This document shows, one piece after another, positions 42,539 through 52,354 of a stretch of DNA of 52,549 bases; the first letter of the stretch is position 1; each line of letters begins with the position of its first letter. Made by a program: the position numbers and the translations under genes. Under the pieces are notes generated by a model, which searched no databases, had not been told where the DNA came from, and saw only the letters and a list, made by a program, of their open reading frames with translations. The stretch lies in contig JAOPGA020001438.1 in assembly GCA_026419775.2 (NCBI GenBank), positions 1-52,549 of the forward strand. The letters are read 5' to 3'. Origin of the DNA: Acrasis kona (lineage: Eukaryota > Heterolobosea > Eutetramitea > Acrasida > Acrasidae).

Positions 42539-44573
42539 ATGTCGTTTCAGCCTCTGAGGAACCAATATGCCTCAGATTGTGCACAGAATGTGCAAAGTCA
42601 CAAGTTGAATTTGCAGTTCTTGAAAAGTGTAGTAAGGGTGGCTACAGCAACACTCTCTTCGGTGCAACAAAACAATCAAGCAGTGAGTACATTGAAATGA
42701 TCTTTTTATTAATATCAAGGTACCATTCTATCGAAAAATCTCAGTTGTCAACATTGGCATTTTGATTTTACTGTTCTTGATTTGTATAGCAGAGATTTTT
42801 ATTGGTAACGAAGTCGGAAATGCCATAGGAGGAGTTTCCGCTCAGTTATACAGTTATACCAAGGGAAAGTCACCGGACTTGTTCGTCAAAGCCCTAATGT
42901 AACATTAGCAATTTATTTTACAATTAACCATTCAAGATACATTAGCTTCTGGGTAGTTGCTGTTTGCATCACAAAAACAATCAGGCAATTCGTTGCCGAT
43001 GCCCTGACCATTTTCTGGAGAAGCAACATCACCAAAAACATACAGAGAAAGTACCTAGAGGACAGAACCTACTACAAGATGATTACTCTTTATAAAATTA
43101 TTGACAATCCGTGAGTTTGATGATGTTCATTTCAAATTAAAAAAACAATTAGCGACCAACGCATCACTGATGATGCAGAAAGGTTTAGTTACCTGTCCGG
43201 TCAAGTTTTGACCAAATTGTTCTCCAGTCCCATCACAGTATTTTATTACACAGCCACCATGTGGACAGCAGTCGGGTTCCAAGGTGTCTTTGTATGTTAC
43301 ATTTACTTTATCGTCGGCTCCATCATTAATTCTCTAATCATGAGTCCAATCATCAATTTGTGGTTCAAGCAAGAAAAACACGAAGGAGACTTCAGGTTTA
43401 GTCATGCGTCCCTCAGAATCAACGCCGAAAGTGTTGCTTTTTATCGTGGCGAAGCAAGAGAACGTGAAATCAACGACAATTACTTTTCGACTCTGTTGAA
43501 GAACAGATGGATCATCTCTTGGTGGACTCTGGCACTCAATTGTATGTTTTGATGATTTTTATTTTTAGAATATTCTTACAAAAATGTAGTCCACATGAAC
43601 TTTTTCGGATACCTTGGTTCCATTCTGAATTACATCCTGATTGGATATTCCATGTACGTGTCTGGTACATTTGCCAAGGAAGACGCCAAAGTAGAAGAGA
43701 TTTCCAGGAACATTTCCATCACATCATTCCAGGTCATGATGTTGGTGTACGGCTTCACACAATTCATTCAATTAGGTGGTCAGATGAGCGAACTAGGCGG
43801 TCACTTGTCTCGTTTAGGAGGTACGTAACGTTTAATTCGTTCCATCGGTAATCATTGTAGAGATGCAAGAATCGATCAGTAAAATCAAAACGGTAGAACA
43901 AATTGAAGGCTCCTATTCTGACATTGAACTCGAAAGTGAATCGTTTAATTTCGAAAATGTTAGCATCTACACTCCGGGCGTCAATCCTACTTGTTTGATT
44001 AAAAATTTAAACGTAAACATTACTCCGGGCACGCACGTCCTCATCACTGGACCCAGTGGTTGCGGCAAAACTTCGTTAACGCGCGTCATGTGTGGTTTGT
44101 GGCGTTACGAAGGCGGCACATTGTCTAAACCTTCTTTTGAGTCTGTATTTTATATTCCACAGCAAGTCTATACTAATCTTGGTTCCCTCAAAGAACAAAT
44201 TATTTATCCTGACCGCAATTGCGATGACCATGCTTTGTTGTTTAGTTGTTTAGAAAAAGCTTGCTTGTCTCATTTGTACGCTCGTGTTTCTGATTGGGAC
44301 TTTTGTTGTAATTGGTCCGAGTTGTTGTCTCCTGGAGAGCGTCAGCGATTGTCCTTGTCTAGATTGTTTTATAAGAATCCTAGCTTCGTGGTGTTGGACG
44401 AGAGCACCAGTGCGTTGGATGTTGACGTAGAAGAGGAAATTTATAAAAATATAAAAGAAATGGGCGCAACGATTATAAGCGTCGGTCATAGGCCCACCTT
44501 GAAGGCTTTCCATCAGTATCAGTTGATTTTGGATGGTGAAACTGGTTATGAATTTGTAGAAATAAAGTCTTGA
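42539..44573 (+). CDS. ABCD4-like half ABC transporter
   Basis: Six exons (42539-42682, 42720-42898, 42937-43110, 43153-43541, 43590-43820, 43861-44573) with 37-48 nt introns give 609 residues, matching the length of human ABCD4 (606). The membrane half has ABCD features: IDNPDQRITDDAERF, and the EAA-like EGDFRFSHASLRINAESVAFYRGE. The ATPase half has Walker A GPSGCGKTS, signature LSPGERQRLSLSRL, Walker B FVVLDESTSAL and the switch His in ISVGHR. The NPDQRI..DAERF and SVGHRPTLKAFHQY segments resemble ABCD4, which exports cobalamin from lysosomes, more than the peroxisomal ABCD1-3 proteins as I remember them. A peroxisomal acyl-CoA carrier is the alternative. The fifth exon start is the least certain, since the nearer AG gives an immediate stop. 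Confidence 0.88.
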
Positions 44574-44578
44574 TTTTA

Positions 44579-45584
44579 TTATGCTGCAAACTCCACATCG
44601 ACATTGTCCACCGAGGATGTGACTGATTGTAAGGATGGATAATGAACGTCTTGACGGGACGGACTTTCTGCACGTGGTGGGTTTGGTTCGACGCCTGACT
44701 GATTCCAAGTTTTGGTTGAAAAGGACTTGAAATTCTCTCTGGGATGATTCCTTGATTGTTTCCTCTTCTGTGAGTACTTGCAGATATTTTTGTCTAAGAG
44801 TGAGATCTTTTTGATTGGGCGTCTTTTTCTCATCATCCATGTGTGCTTGCCTGCCTGATCTTATGATTGCTCTTGTTCCTTTTAACACGTTTTTGGTGGA
44901 GTCAGATAAATCCCATCTCGCCGACACTGCAATTTTGTGGTTATTATCCTGGACTCTATAGCTTATTGATACTGACCCTCGTTCTATAACAAGTGTACCT
45001 TGGATTGGTTGTTTTTTATCAGCAATGCTTTCAAATCCACCAACTGTCTTTTCGGTGACAGTGGCAAATTGCATTTCAAAGTAAGCAGATTTACTTTCGC
45101 CAATATCGATTTGTCCAGTCCACTTACTTCCAGTCAACATTCTCTGTATTGGCGCCGTTATGGCTGCAATAATCTCTCTGTCCATCTGCATTTCTACAAA
45201 TCTTTTTTGTTGCATCTTTTTCATAATATCCCTCTCTGCCACATCGAATGACTTTTTTTCTATTGCATACTTGTAATAAACATCGTGTATGACATCAAGG
45301 AAACTGGCTTCAGAGATTAATGTAACCTCGCTTTGGTTGAAAAACTTTGCGAACCGAACAGCTAAAGATTCCAATTCAGACGTTGTTTTGGTCTCTGTCC
45401 AGTTCACGAATACTTCTCGCAATAAATTCTCTATTGATTCACTGTATAAATCATCCGTTCCATCTTTGTCAAAGTAACGAAACACCTGGATCCAATTTGA
45501 GCGCTCAGCATGGGTATACGCACCTTGATGCTTTTTCAAGTCTTTCTCGATGGACTTCAGAGACTTCGCGGTTTGATTGCCCAT
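44579..45584 (-). CDS. EF-hand-like, possibly N-myristoylated protein
   Basis: The gene starts MGNQTAKSLKS, with Gly at position 2 as needed for N-myristoylation, though position 6 is Ala rather than Ser or Thr. A helix-loop-helix around residues 34-60 (FRYFDKDGTDDLYSESIENLL) resembles an EF-hand but lacks the usual acidic residue at loop position 12. The middle is a mixed region with a strand-rich part (GTLVIERGSVSISYRVQDN), and the C-terminus is charged and helical. The main frame runs on antisense into the ABCD4 gene, which is unlikely. A short intron (best guess 44726-44777, 52 nt) moves into a frame that stops at 44579, giving 317 residues. The stop lies 5 bp from the convergent ABCD4 stop. 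The C-terminal splice is uncertain. Confidence 0.6.
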
Positions 45585-45650
45585 ATACTGTAGTCGCTCA
45601 ATCTATATTACAATTACTAATTACAAAAAGTCAAAACTTCAACGTCCTTC

Positions 45651-46142
45651 ATGTTGGGAACAATCCCATACCCCATCCCAACCAGCCCCATACCATGTCC
45701 TAATCCGGACCTTGAAATAAGATACGCACCACAAAAGGGACGAAGTGTTCACGCAAAGACGAATATTGCAAAGGGCAGTCTTGTGGATGTCAGTCCCATA
45801 CTACTATTCACAAATGAACAAATATCAGGGAACCCTTTATCTTGTTACACATATACAATGACTATTCAAGGTCAGAGACTGCAAGGACTAGCATTGGGTA
45901 TGGGAAGTATGTTCAACCATCACGACACCCCAAATGTTGGATACTTTATTGAAAAAAAAGAAGGATATATACGATACATTGCAGGTAGAGATATTGAACA
46001 AGGCGAAGAACTTTGTATTTCGTATGGTAAAGTCGATTGGATGAGCGGATATGTTCAAGACGACACTACTGTGAAATGTGATATTACAGAAGAGAGCAAC
46101 GAAGATGCTTTCTTCAAGCTGTCTGGCATTGAATTGAGTTGA
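45651..46142 (+). CDS. Small SET-domain protein, vSET-like
   Basis: 163 residues, intronless. After a Pro-rich 20-residue start comes a minimal SET domain: GRSVHAKTNIAKGSLVDVSPILLF, GLALGMGSMFNHHDTPNVGYF (the NH pseudoknot motif, here with a second His replacing Ser), and IEQGEELCISYGKVDWMSG. There are no pre-SET or post-SET cysteines and no other domain. The layout and the text around ALGxGxxFNH and EExxISYG are close to the stand-alone SET methyltransferases such as the chlorella virus vSET enzyme and to small SET proteins of fungi and algae. It should transfer a methyl group from S-adenosylmethionine to lysine; the target is unknown. Its start is divergent from the EF-hand-like gene with 66 bp between them. 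Confidence 0.8.
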   Translation: MLGTIPYPIPTSPIPCPNPDLEIRYAPQKGRSVHAKTNIAKGSLVDVSPILLFTNEQISGNPLSCYTYTMTIQGQRLQGLALGMGSMFNHHDTPNVGYFIEKKEGYIRYIAGRDIEQGEELCISYGKVDWMSGYVQDDTTVKCDITEESNEDAFFKLSGIELS

Positions 46143-46223
46143 CTTTGATTTTAGTCATTGTTTTTAACACTGCACACTGAATGGAATGGAATGGTTCAAT
46201 AAAACAACTTATCAAAAATAGTT

Positions 46224-47821
46224 TTATTCATTTAACTTCTTGGTAATGGCTGCCAAATCAAAGTCCATTAGTGATGCAACCTTGCTGCCAAGATCAATGT
46301 TTTCTTGATTACCAAAGAACAACTCTCTAGATGGTCCGAACGCATAAACGTTCACATCAATTCCTGTGTGTCCGGTTGTTGAAAAACCAATTCTTGTCCT
46401 TCTGTTAATAACTTCATCAAGTCCCAACATTAATACAGTCACATTACCAATTTGTGTTTCAGTTTCAATAACGCTCTTGGCAATGGTCAACTCCTTGTCA
46501 GTAATGGGGGCATCAAGGCCACCAGAAAGCAAAGCGCTTCTTATTGATTCATCAAGAGACTTTCCTTGCTGAACGTCAGAAACTACTAACGTCGCCATGG
46601 AGAAGGTCGACTTGTTTACATTTAATGTCACAGTACTATTATAGTCATATAAACTAATTGAGTCAACATCCTTGGCAAGAGTTACGCCACCCGTTTCATG
46701 ATCGGCGGTGGACACGACAAGTGTTTTCCCGTCCTTGGTTGCCCAATCGATTACAAATTGGACTACATCATTATATTGAATAACTTCTCTATACTGAGCA
46801 GAAATATCATTATTATGACCCGCGTGATCTATACGCGCTCCTTCTATCAACAAGAAAAAACCATTTTTATTATCTTGAGACAAGAGGTTTAAAGCATGAG
46901 TGGACATTTCTAATAAAGTAGGTTCGGAGTCGTCCTTGGAACGGTCAATGTTGAATTTCATTTCTTGATCATTGAACAAACCCATGATCGGTAAATTTTT
47001 GACATTTAACATTGCGGTTCGGTCGTAGCAGAGATTGTAACCTTGTTGAGAGGCAGCATCAATTCCATCCCAATCATCCTTCCTTTCTGATTTGAAGTCG
47101 GTTCTCTTATTTCCAACAAAATAAGATCTACCACCTCCTAATATAACATCAAGCGCGTACTTCTTTCCGTTTATTAAAAAATTTTTGTAGCGACGTGACT
47201 TGTTGCTTGGCGATCTCTGTAAGCATGCTGCGCGAGGTAGCATGTGCGGAGAATGCAGCAGGTGTAGCATCGGATAGTAGCGTTGTGCTTATTAAACCAG
47301 TTTTCATGCCTTTTTTTAATGCAGCCTCTAGTACTGTTCCACAGGGTTTGCCAGATGGATCCACTCCAATCTTTTGATTGTGAGAACAATGAAATGATAA
47401 TCGCCACTTACGGCTCCGTTATAACTTTTGAGAGCACAAGCGAATGCTGTGGCTCCTGCTGCTGAATCGGTAACAGGGCTACTTGAGGAATACGTGCGAC
47501 TGCTACCAACAAAGATCTTGTCCAAGGGTAATTGACCTCTCTTACTTGTAACTCTAGCGAATGTTTGAGATGCAGGACCAAATCCGTCACCAACCATGAA
47601 AATAATGTTTTTAGGTTTAGCAGGACTGGTAGCAACGCTCTTCTTGACCCCGAGTGTGATGGTGCAAATTCTAAATTGTTGGATGTGGGTTGTATGGAGT
47701 GGTCTTACAGAAATATAAGCATCAGGATAAATGTTACTCCAAATAACACCAACATTGCGTTGAAGATCCATGGCTTTTTCCTTGTGGACTCGAAGAGTGA
47801 CTCTTCTGATGTGTACAGCAT
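46224..47821 (-). CDS. Membrane-anchored alkaline phosphatase (Pho8-like)
   Basis: Four exons (47821-47709, 47670-47412, 47370-47200, 47162-46224) with 37-41 nt introns give 493 residues. The N-terminus has a cytosolic tail (MLYTSEESLFESTRKK) and one long hydrophobic span, so it is a type II membrane protein like yeast vacuolar Pho8. Catalytic features: IIFMVGDGFGPAS (metal-binding Asp), SPVTDSAAGATAFACALKSYNGAIGVD (phosphorylated Ser), DVILGGGRSYF, IEGARIDHAGHNND and VSTADHETGGVT (zinc ligands), and GHTGIDVNVYAFGP. It hydrolyses phosphate monoesters in an acidic or vacuolar compartment, or at the cell surface. The first exon was chosen because the splice restores the frame and supplies the missing anchor. 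The third junction uses a weak GTCACG donor. Confidence 0.93.
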
Positions 47822-47982
47822 TCCGATTTATTTAGATAGGTTCTTATTTGCGAAGTAAGAAAGTCCACCCAACTTTCGCCTTTACAATCAAACGACATTT
47901 CGTTCATGGTCCAACATGGAATTCTTCGCGTCGGACTTCTCCGATGCTTTACAAGTTTTCGAAGATCAACGTTTTTAAAATT

Positions 47983-49560
47983 ATGCCAACGACTCAAGTA
48001 TTGATTATTGGTGCTGGCCCTACTGGCTTGGTACTTGGAATGGAATTAGCAGCAGCTAATGTTCATTTCCGAATTGTAGAGAAGGCCACAGAGAGGTCCG
48101 ACAAGTCAAGAGCGCTTGCACTACAGGCGAGAACAACAGAATTAATGGAGCGATACAACATTGCCGATGAGTTGTATAAGAGGGGAACTCAAGTCGAGGC
48201 AATTGACATTTACCTTAACAAGAACAAACCCTTCTCCATAGACGGCGCTTCCTTCGCGGCAACATCAGATTGCAATAGACCGTTTCCCACCCTCCTTTCA
48301 CAGCAAGTAACCGAAAGCATACTCGAAGAAAAATTAAAACAATTCAACAAAAGTGTCGAGTATGGAGTGTTGGTCAAATCACTATCTCAGGATCAACAGC
48401 AATGCACCACAGTTTTGCAGCATCCTGATGGAACCATTGAAACTATTCTCTCTGACTACATTGCAGGGTGCGACGGTTGTCACAGCATCGTAAGACATTC
48501 GTGCCCAACTATGAAATTCGAGGGCGATGCATACGAGAAAACATTTGCATTGATGGATTGCAACATTGAATGGGAAAACGACATCTCACGCAGAATATCA
48601 ATCATGTCAGGTTATGGAACGGTTGGAGTATTCCCGATGGGTGGGGACAAGTACAGAATATTCATGCCCAGTGAAGAAATTGGAGACGTTAGTAAAGAAG
48701 AATTCGATAAGGCGTTACAGAAAGTTTGCCCACTCAATGCAAATATCAAAGAAGTCTTTTGGTCGACTCGTTACAAATTGCATCATAGGTTGTCAAGTAC
48801 CTACCAAGAAAATCGATTTTTTATATTAGGGGACGCTGCTCATATCCATTCACCTGCGGGCGGCCAAGGCATGAACACTGGCATACAAGATGCCACAAAT
48901 CTAGGTTGGAAGTTGGCTCATGTTCTACATAATAGAGCAGATAGCACTTACCTAGAGAGCTACAATAATGAAAGAAGACAGATTGGTCAAAATATATTGA
49001 ATTATACTGATCGCATGTTTGGTCTAGTGACTAGTGATAGTTATGTACAATTAATGGTTAAAAACTACATTGTACCCTGGATCGCTCCCTTTGTAATCAA
49101 TTCTGATGCTGTTCAAAAGAGAGGTTTTGGGTTTGGATCTCAATTAAGAATCAGGTACTCTAAGAGTGACATTGTTGATAAAGAGTGTGGAAATGGAGGT
49201 TTGAGAGCACCTGATGGTGATGTTATACATTGTATCAATGGGACAAAGAAGAGATTATATCAAATGTTTACTCCAGGAAAATTTATCTTGTTGATTTTTG
49301 AAAATGGATCAATTCCTGAAATTAAAGTTCCTGATTGGATGATTTATTATCAAGTTATTAAGGAGTCTGATGACTTTAAATCAAATAACATTGCAATATT
49401 AAATGACCCCTTTGGTAAAGTTTCAAAATTATATGGCGACAATAGAGTTGTATATATTAGACCAGATGCCTATATTGCAACGTCGGCATTATCTACCTTT
49501 GAAAAACTCAATACTTTTATTGAAAGAGACTGTAAAGAGAAATTAAATTTGGTTATATAA
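47983..49560 (+). CDS. FAD-dependent aromatic-type monooxygenase
   Basis: From ATG 47983 the protein has 525 residues; an ATG at 47944 would add 13. The dinucleotide fold GAGPTG lies at residues 10-15. The DG motif (AGCDGCHSIVRHS) and the GD motif (FILGDAAHIHSPAGGQGMNTGIQDATNLGWKLAHVL) are complete, as in class A flavoprotein hydroxylases (PheA/MhpA/TetX kin). The C-terminus is a thioredoxin-like tail (VVYIRPDAYIATSALS) found in phenol hydroxylase and polyketide hydroxylases. It would hydroxylate an aromatic or polyketide-like substrate using NAD(P)H and oxygen. No intron. It diverges from the alkaline phosphatase with about 160 bp between starts. The lack of introns and a bacterial or fungal type family leave ancient transfer possible but unproven. 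Confidence 0.93.
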   Translation: MPTTQVLIIGAGPTGLVLGMELAAANVHFRIVEKATERSDKSRALALQARTTELMERYNIADELYKRGTQVEAIDIYLNKNKPFSIDGASFAATSDCNRPFPTLLSQQVTESILEEKLKQFNKSVEYGVLVKSLSQDQQQCTTVLQHPDGTIETILSDYIAGCDGCHSIVRHSCPTMKFEGDAYEKTFALMDCNIEWENDISRRISIMSGYGTVGVFPMGGDKYRIFMPSEEIGDVSKEEFDKALQKVCPLNANIKEVFWSTRYKLHHRLSSTYQENRFFILGDAAHIHSPAGGQGMNTGIQDATNLGWKLAHVLHNRADSTYLESYNNERRQIGQNILNYTDRMFGLVTSDSYVQLMVKNYIVPWIAPFVINSDAVQKRGFGFGSQLRIRYSKSDIVDKECGNGGLRAPDGDVIHCINGTKKRLYQMFTPGKFILLIFENGSIPEIKVPDWMIYYQVIKESDDFKSNNIAILNDPFGKVSKLYGDNRVVYIRPDAYIATSALSTFEKLNTFIERDCKEKLNLVI

Positions 49561-49791
49561 TGTGGGTTATTAAACCATTGCTAAATATTGTCGATTTCTA
49601 GAAAGCTGCCTCACTTTTTCGACAAAACAAGTAACTTTGAATCCAAAACTCCAAATAAATAAAAAAAAAATTTCGGTTGACTCTAAGTAACATTGTTGCA
49701 GAACTCATATCCATCCAAAATTTGGTGAGTAAGTTCAATGGATAATATTGTAAGATCAGGATAAGCGACGACAGACTTTTATTGAAATTAT

Positions 49792-49998
49792 TTAAATTAA
49801 AGTTGTCTGTCTGTACTTTCCAGGGGAGGAGCGACTTTGTTTGCCCTTTTTCTTCTTTGGAGTGGACTCTTCTAACATCTTGAATTTGTTGTTGATACTG
49901 CGTTTAGCTGGACCTAAACTTCCATACTTGTGCAGAATATTCCAGAAGTGTTTCTTCAAGATTATCACAACGCTGTTGTGGGGGAGGATTGTGCTCAT
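49792..49998 (-). CDS. Hypothetical small basic protein, 68 aa
   Basis: The ORF has an ATG start at 49998. The first 35 residues are hydrophobic and aromatic (VVIILKKHFWNILHKYG), followed by a Lys/Ser-rich tail (TPKKKKGKQSRSS). The Lys run could be a nuclear localisation signal. There is no family match that I know. It could be a real microprotein or an exon of a larger gene. Confidence 0.4.
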   Translation of the reverse strand: MSTILPHNSVVIILKKHFWNILHKYGSLGPAKRSINNKFKMLEESTPKKKKGKQSRSSPGKYRQTTLI

Positions 49999-50195
49999 TT
50001 TGTTTCGGCGGTAAATGAAAAGGCGAATAATTTCAGCTCAAATAAGAACGTTTGGATCTAACAATGCGGTTTATTAATCTATATTTAACTGGTGCACTTT
50101 ATGATTTTCAACAATAGTTTTTTAGAAATAATAGAATCAGAAAACTCTTTGCAAATTGCAAATCCGCCAAGCTAGGCGGGCTCGGCTGTATAGAG

Positions 50196-52354
50196 TCATT
50201 TATTTTTTTGTTTGCGTGCCAGGTCAGCGGCATACTTTGATGCTCCTCTCCAAACAAATTGTTCCCTCTCTGGATCAGCCACCACCACAACATCAATTGT
50301 AGGCATCAAAATAGCAATCTCTTTTTGCAAACGTTCTGGAAATCCAGATAGTTGAGATCCTCCACCTGCAACTACTACATTGCCGACTACTTTCTTCAAA
50401 ATATTCTTCTTCACCTTCTAATTATAGTTTAAAAAAAATCAATAAATTAATCTTACCTTTAGACAATTTCGAATCATTTTAGGAATAACAACCCTCTGCA
50501 AATTGTTTTCAGTAGTTCCTGACACTTGTTTAAATAATGATTCTGGTCCTTTAATACAATCTAAAGCTGGAATCACAGCAACATTACCCTCTAATTCAAG
50601 TTCGTGTGGTGGTAATGATTCAAATTCTTTGGACTCTTTATCATAATCTAAAGATACATAAAACAATTTTTTTAAAATAATGGGATAATGGTAGAATCTT
50701 GAACACTCAATTAAATCACAGAAGAAAGAAGGACCAATTTCTGATCTAATCCTTGATGATTTGATTTGTGCTCCGTTCACAACAGCCACTACCGTGACGC
50801 TGTACCCACCAACATAAACAAATAAACCAGTTTTTATTTTTGATCCCAAAATAGCCATGTCAACTTTGTTGCATATCAAATGTCTGTCATATTCAAAGAC
50901 TTCACACTCACATGCAATCAAGCCATAAAACCGCCTATCATGCGTGCATTCAATCCCATACCTGCCCATAAGTATGCACAAACGTCGAAGTAAGTCATGT
51001 CTAAATCTCATGCGCAGTCTGAACTTTGCCCCACGGGAGTCGTCGTATTCATATGTTTCAGCGCCGATTAGATCGACCTCCACTTCATACTCGTGGATAC
51101 GACGATGTTCTTGATGCTTTTCTACGGACTCGATATTCAATACAGGTTGGTGTGAACCACTCCAACCAACCTAACAAGGAGTTTATTATATTTATTGATA
51201 TTGACCGAAACAGGAGGTGGATAATGATGCATATTGTATAACTTTTCCCACAATGAAGATTCTAGTGCAAAGTAATTCCACCTCTTACATACCCTAGAGC
51301 AAGCCTCAAGTGCCTCATGACCTAAATAATCAAAAATGATCATCAGGATTTCATTTGATAACGATTCTATATGGTTTTCAAAGACATCCACAGAGGGGCT
51401 ATAATTAACTTGTAAACCCAATGCTTTTAAATAAATTATGGTTGACTCGTTCAGACTCCCATCAGATTCCAAGACATTGGACTGCTCATATAATTTTACT
51501 GATTGCAAGAGAGATTGTAAAGATTTATTGTTGAGGATGCTACCGCTATTGGTAACCCTTTTAAACATGATTTCACAACGCATAATGTACTTTATTCCTT
51601 GTGTGACTTCTAAACCTTCATGCAGCACATCGTGATTGAAGATGAGTACGTTACCAGCTTTTGGCGTGACCACTACTGAGGATCCTTGTTGTGACTGGTT
51701 AATGAAAGGTAATTGGCAATCGGTTGATCTGTCATAAAATGCTGTGCCACCTCCGGTATAGTCGTCGTTCAAATAGATAATGACGGTGAAAATACTTCGC
51801 TCGTCATCATTCTTAATGACATGGTTGTCCATGTGAGGAAGGAATTTTTCATTTTTGCTGTACTTTGCAAATTTGATTACCTCATTGATTCCTATGGGAG
51901 CCCAAATTCCTTCATTTGCAAAACCAAAAGGTTTTACATCGGTGCTTTTGTAGTCGCTAAAGCGTGGTAAATTATTGACGAAAATCTTGTTGTATAGTGA
52001 TTATGCAAGGTCTGTGCTCTTTACAAGAACTCTCTCATTGTTTCGGTACTCCTATGAAAATTAAATGTAAGTTAATAAGCTTGTACGAACTGTTGGGTAT
52101 TCTTTATTAAGAGATTCGTAACCAAACTTTTCACTGCTCTCTTTATAGTACTTGCACTCCCCACTACTAATTACATTTTCAAGAAGGTAGCATTTTGCAT
52201 TTTTAACATTCAATTTTGTAACTGTAACACGGTCCTGTGGATACTCCGTTTTCGATGGCTTCAGGTAATGGAAAGTATACCTTTCAGTTGGTTTTTGTGT
52301 TTTCTTCTCATGTTTCAATCCTATGCCTCGCAGGAGGTCTCGTAGACTATCCAT
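50196..52354 (-). CDS. 2OG-Fe(II) oxygenase / F-box / actin-related fusion protein
   Basis: Five exons (52354-52091, 52051-52025, 51985-51212, 51170-50457, 50417-50196) give about 666 residues. The N-terminal 280 residues are a prolyl 4-hydroxylase-type oxygenase: EYRNNERV, APIGINEVIKFAKY, the iron ligands in FLPHMDNHV (HxD), YLNDDYTGGGTAFYD, and the distal His and 2-oxoglutarate Lys in VLHEGLEVTQGIKYIMR. Next is an F-box (ESLSNEILMIIFDYLGHEALEACSRVCKRWN). The last 310 residues are actin-like (GLFVYVGGYSVTVVAVVNG; NVVVAGGGSQLSGFPERLQKEI), but no clear first phosphate loop is seen. The actin part has no ATG of its own near its N-terminus and joins in phase over a 35- or 41-nt intron, so I read one gene. 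Plant ARP8 also fuses an F-box with an actin domain; the oxygenase is extra. The F-box implies a Skp1-cullin ligase link. Confidence 0.75.

Noticed and set aside
44250-44578. Antisense extension of the EF-hand-like frame into the ABCD4-like gene
   Set aside because: The opposite strand encodes the conserved ATPase domain, and the extension has no domain character.
47848-47982. N-terminal extension of the monooxygenase
   Set aside because: The frame begins with TTG and overlaps the promoter region of the divergent alkaline phosphatase; the FAD loop normally lies within the first 15 residues.
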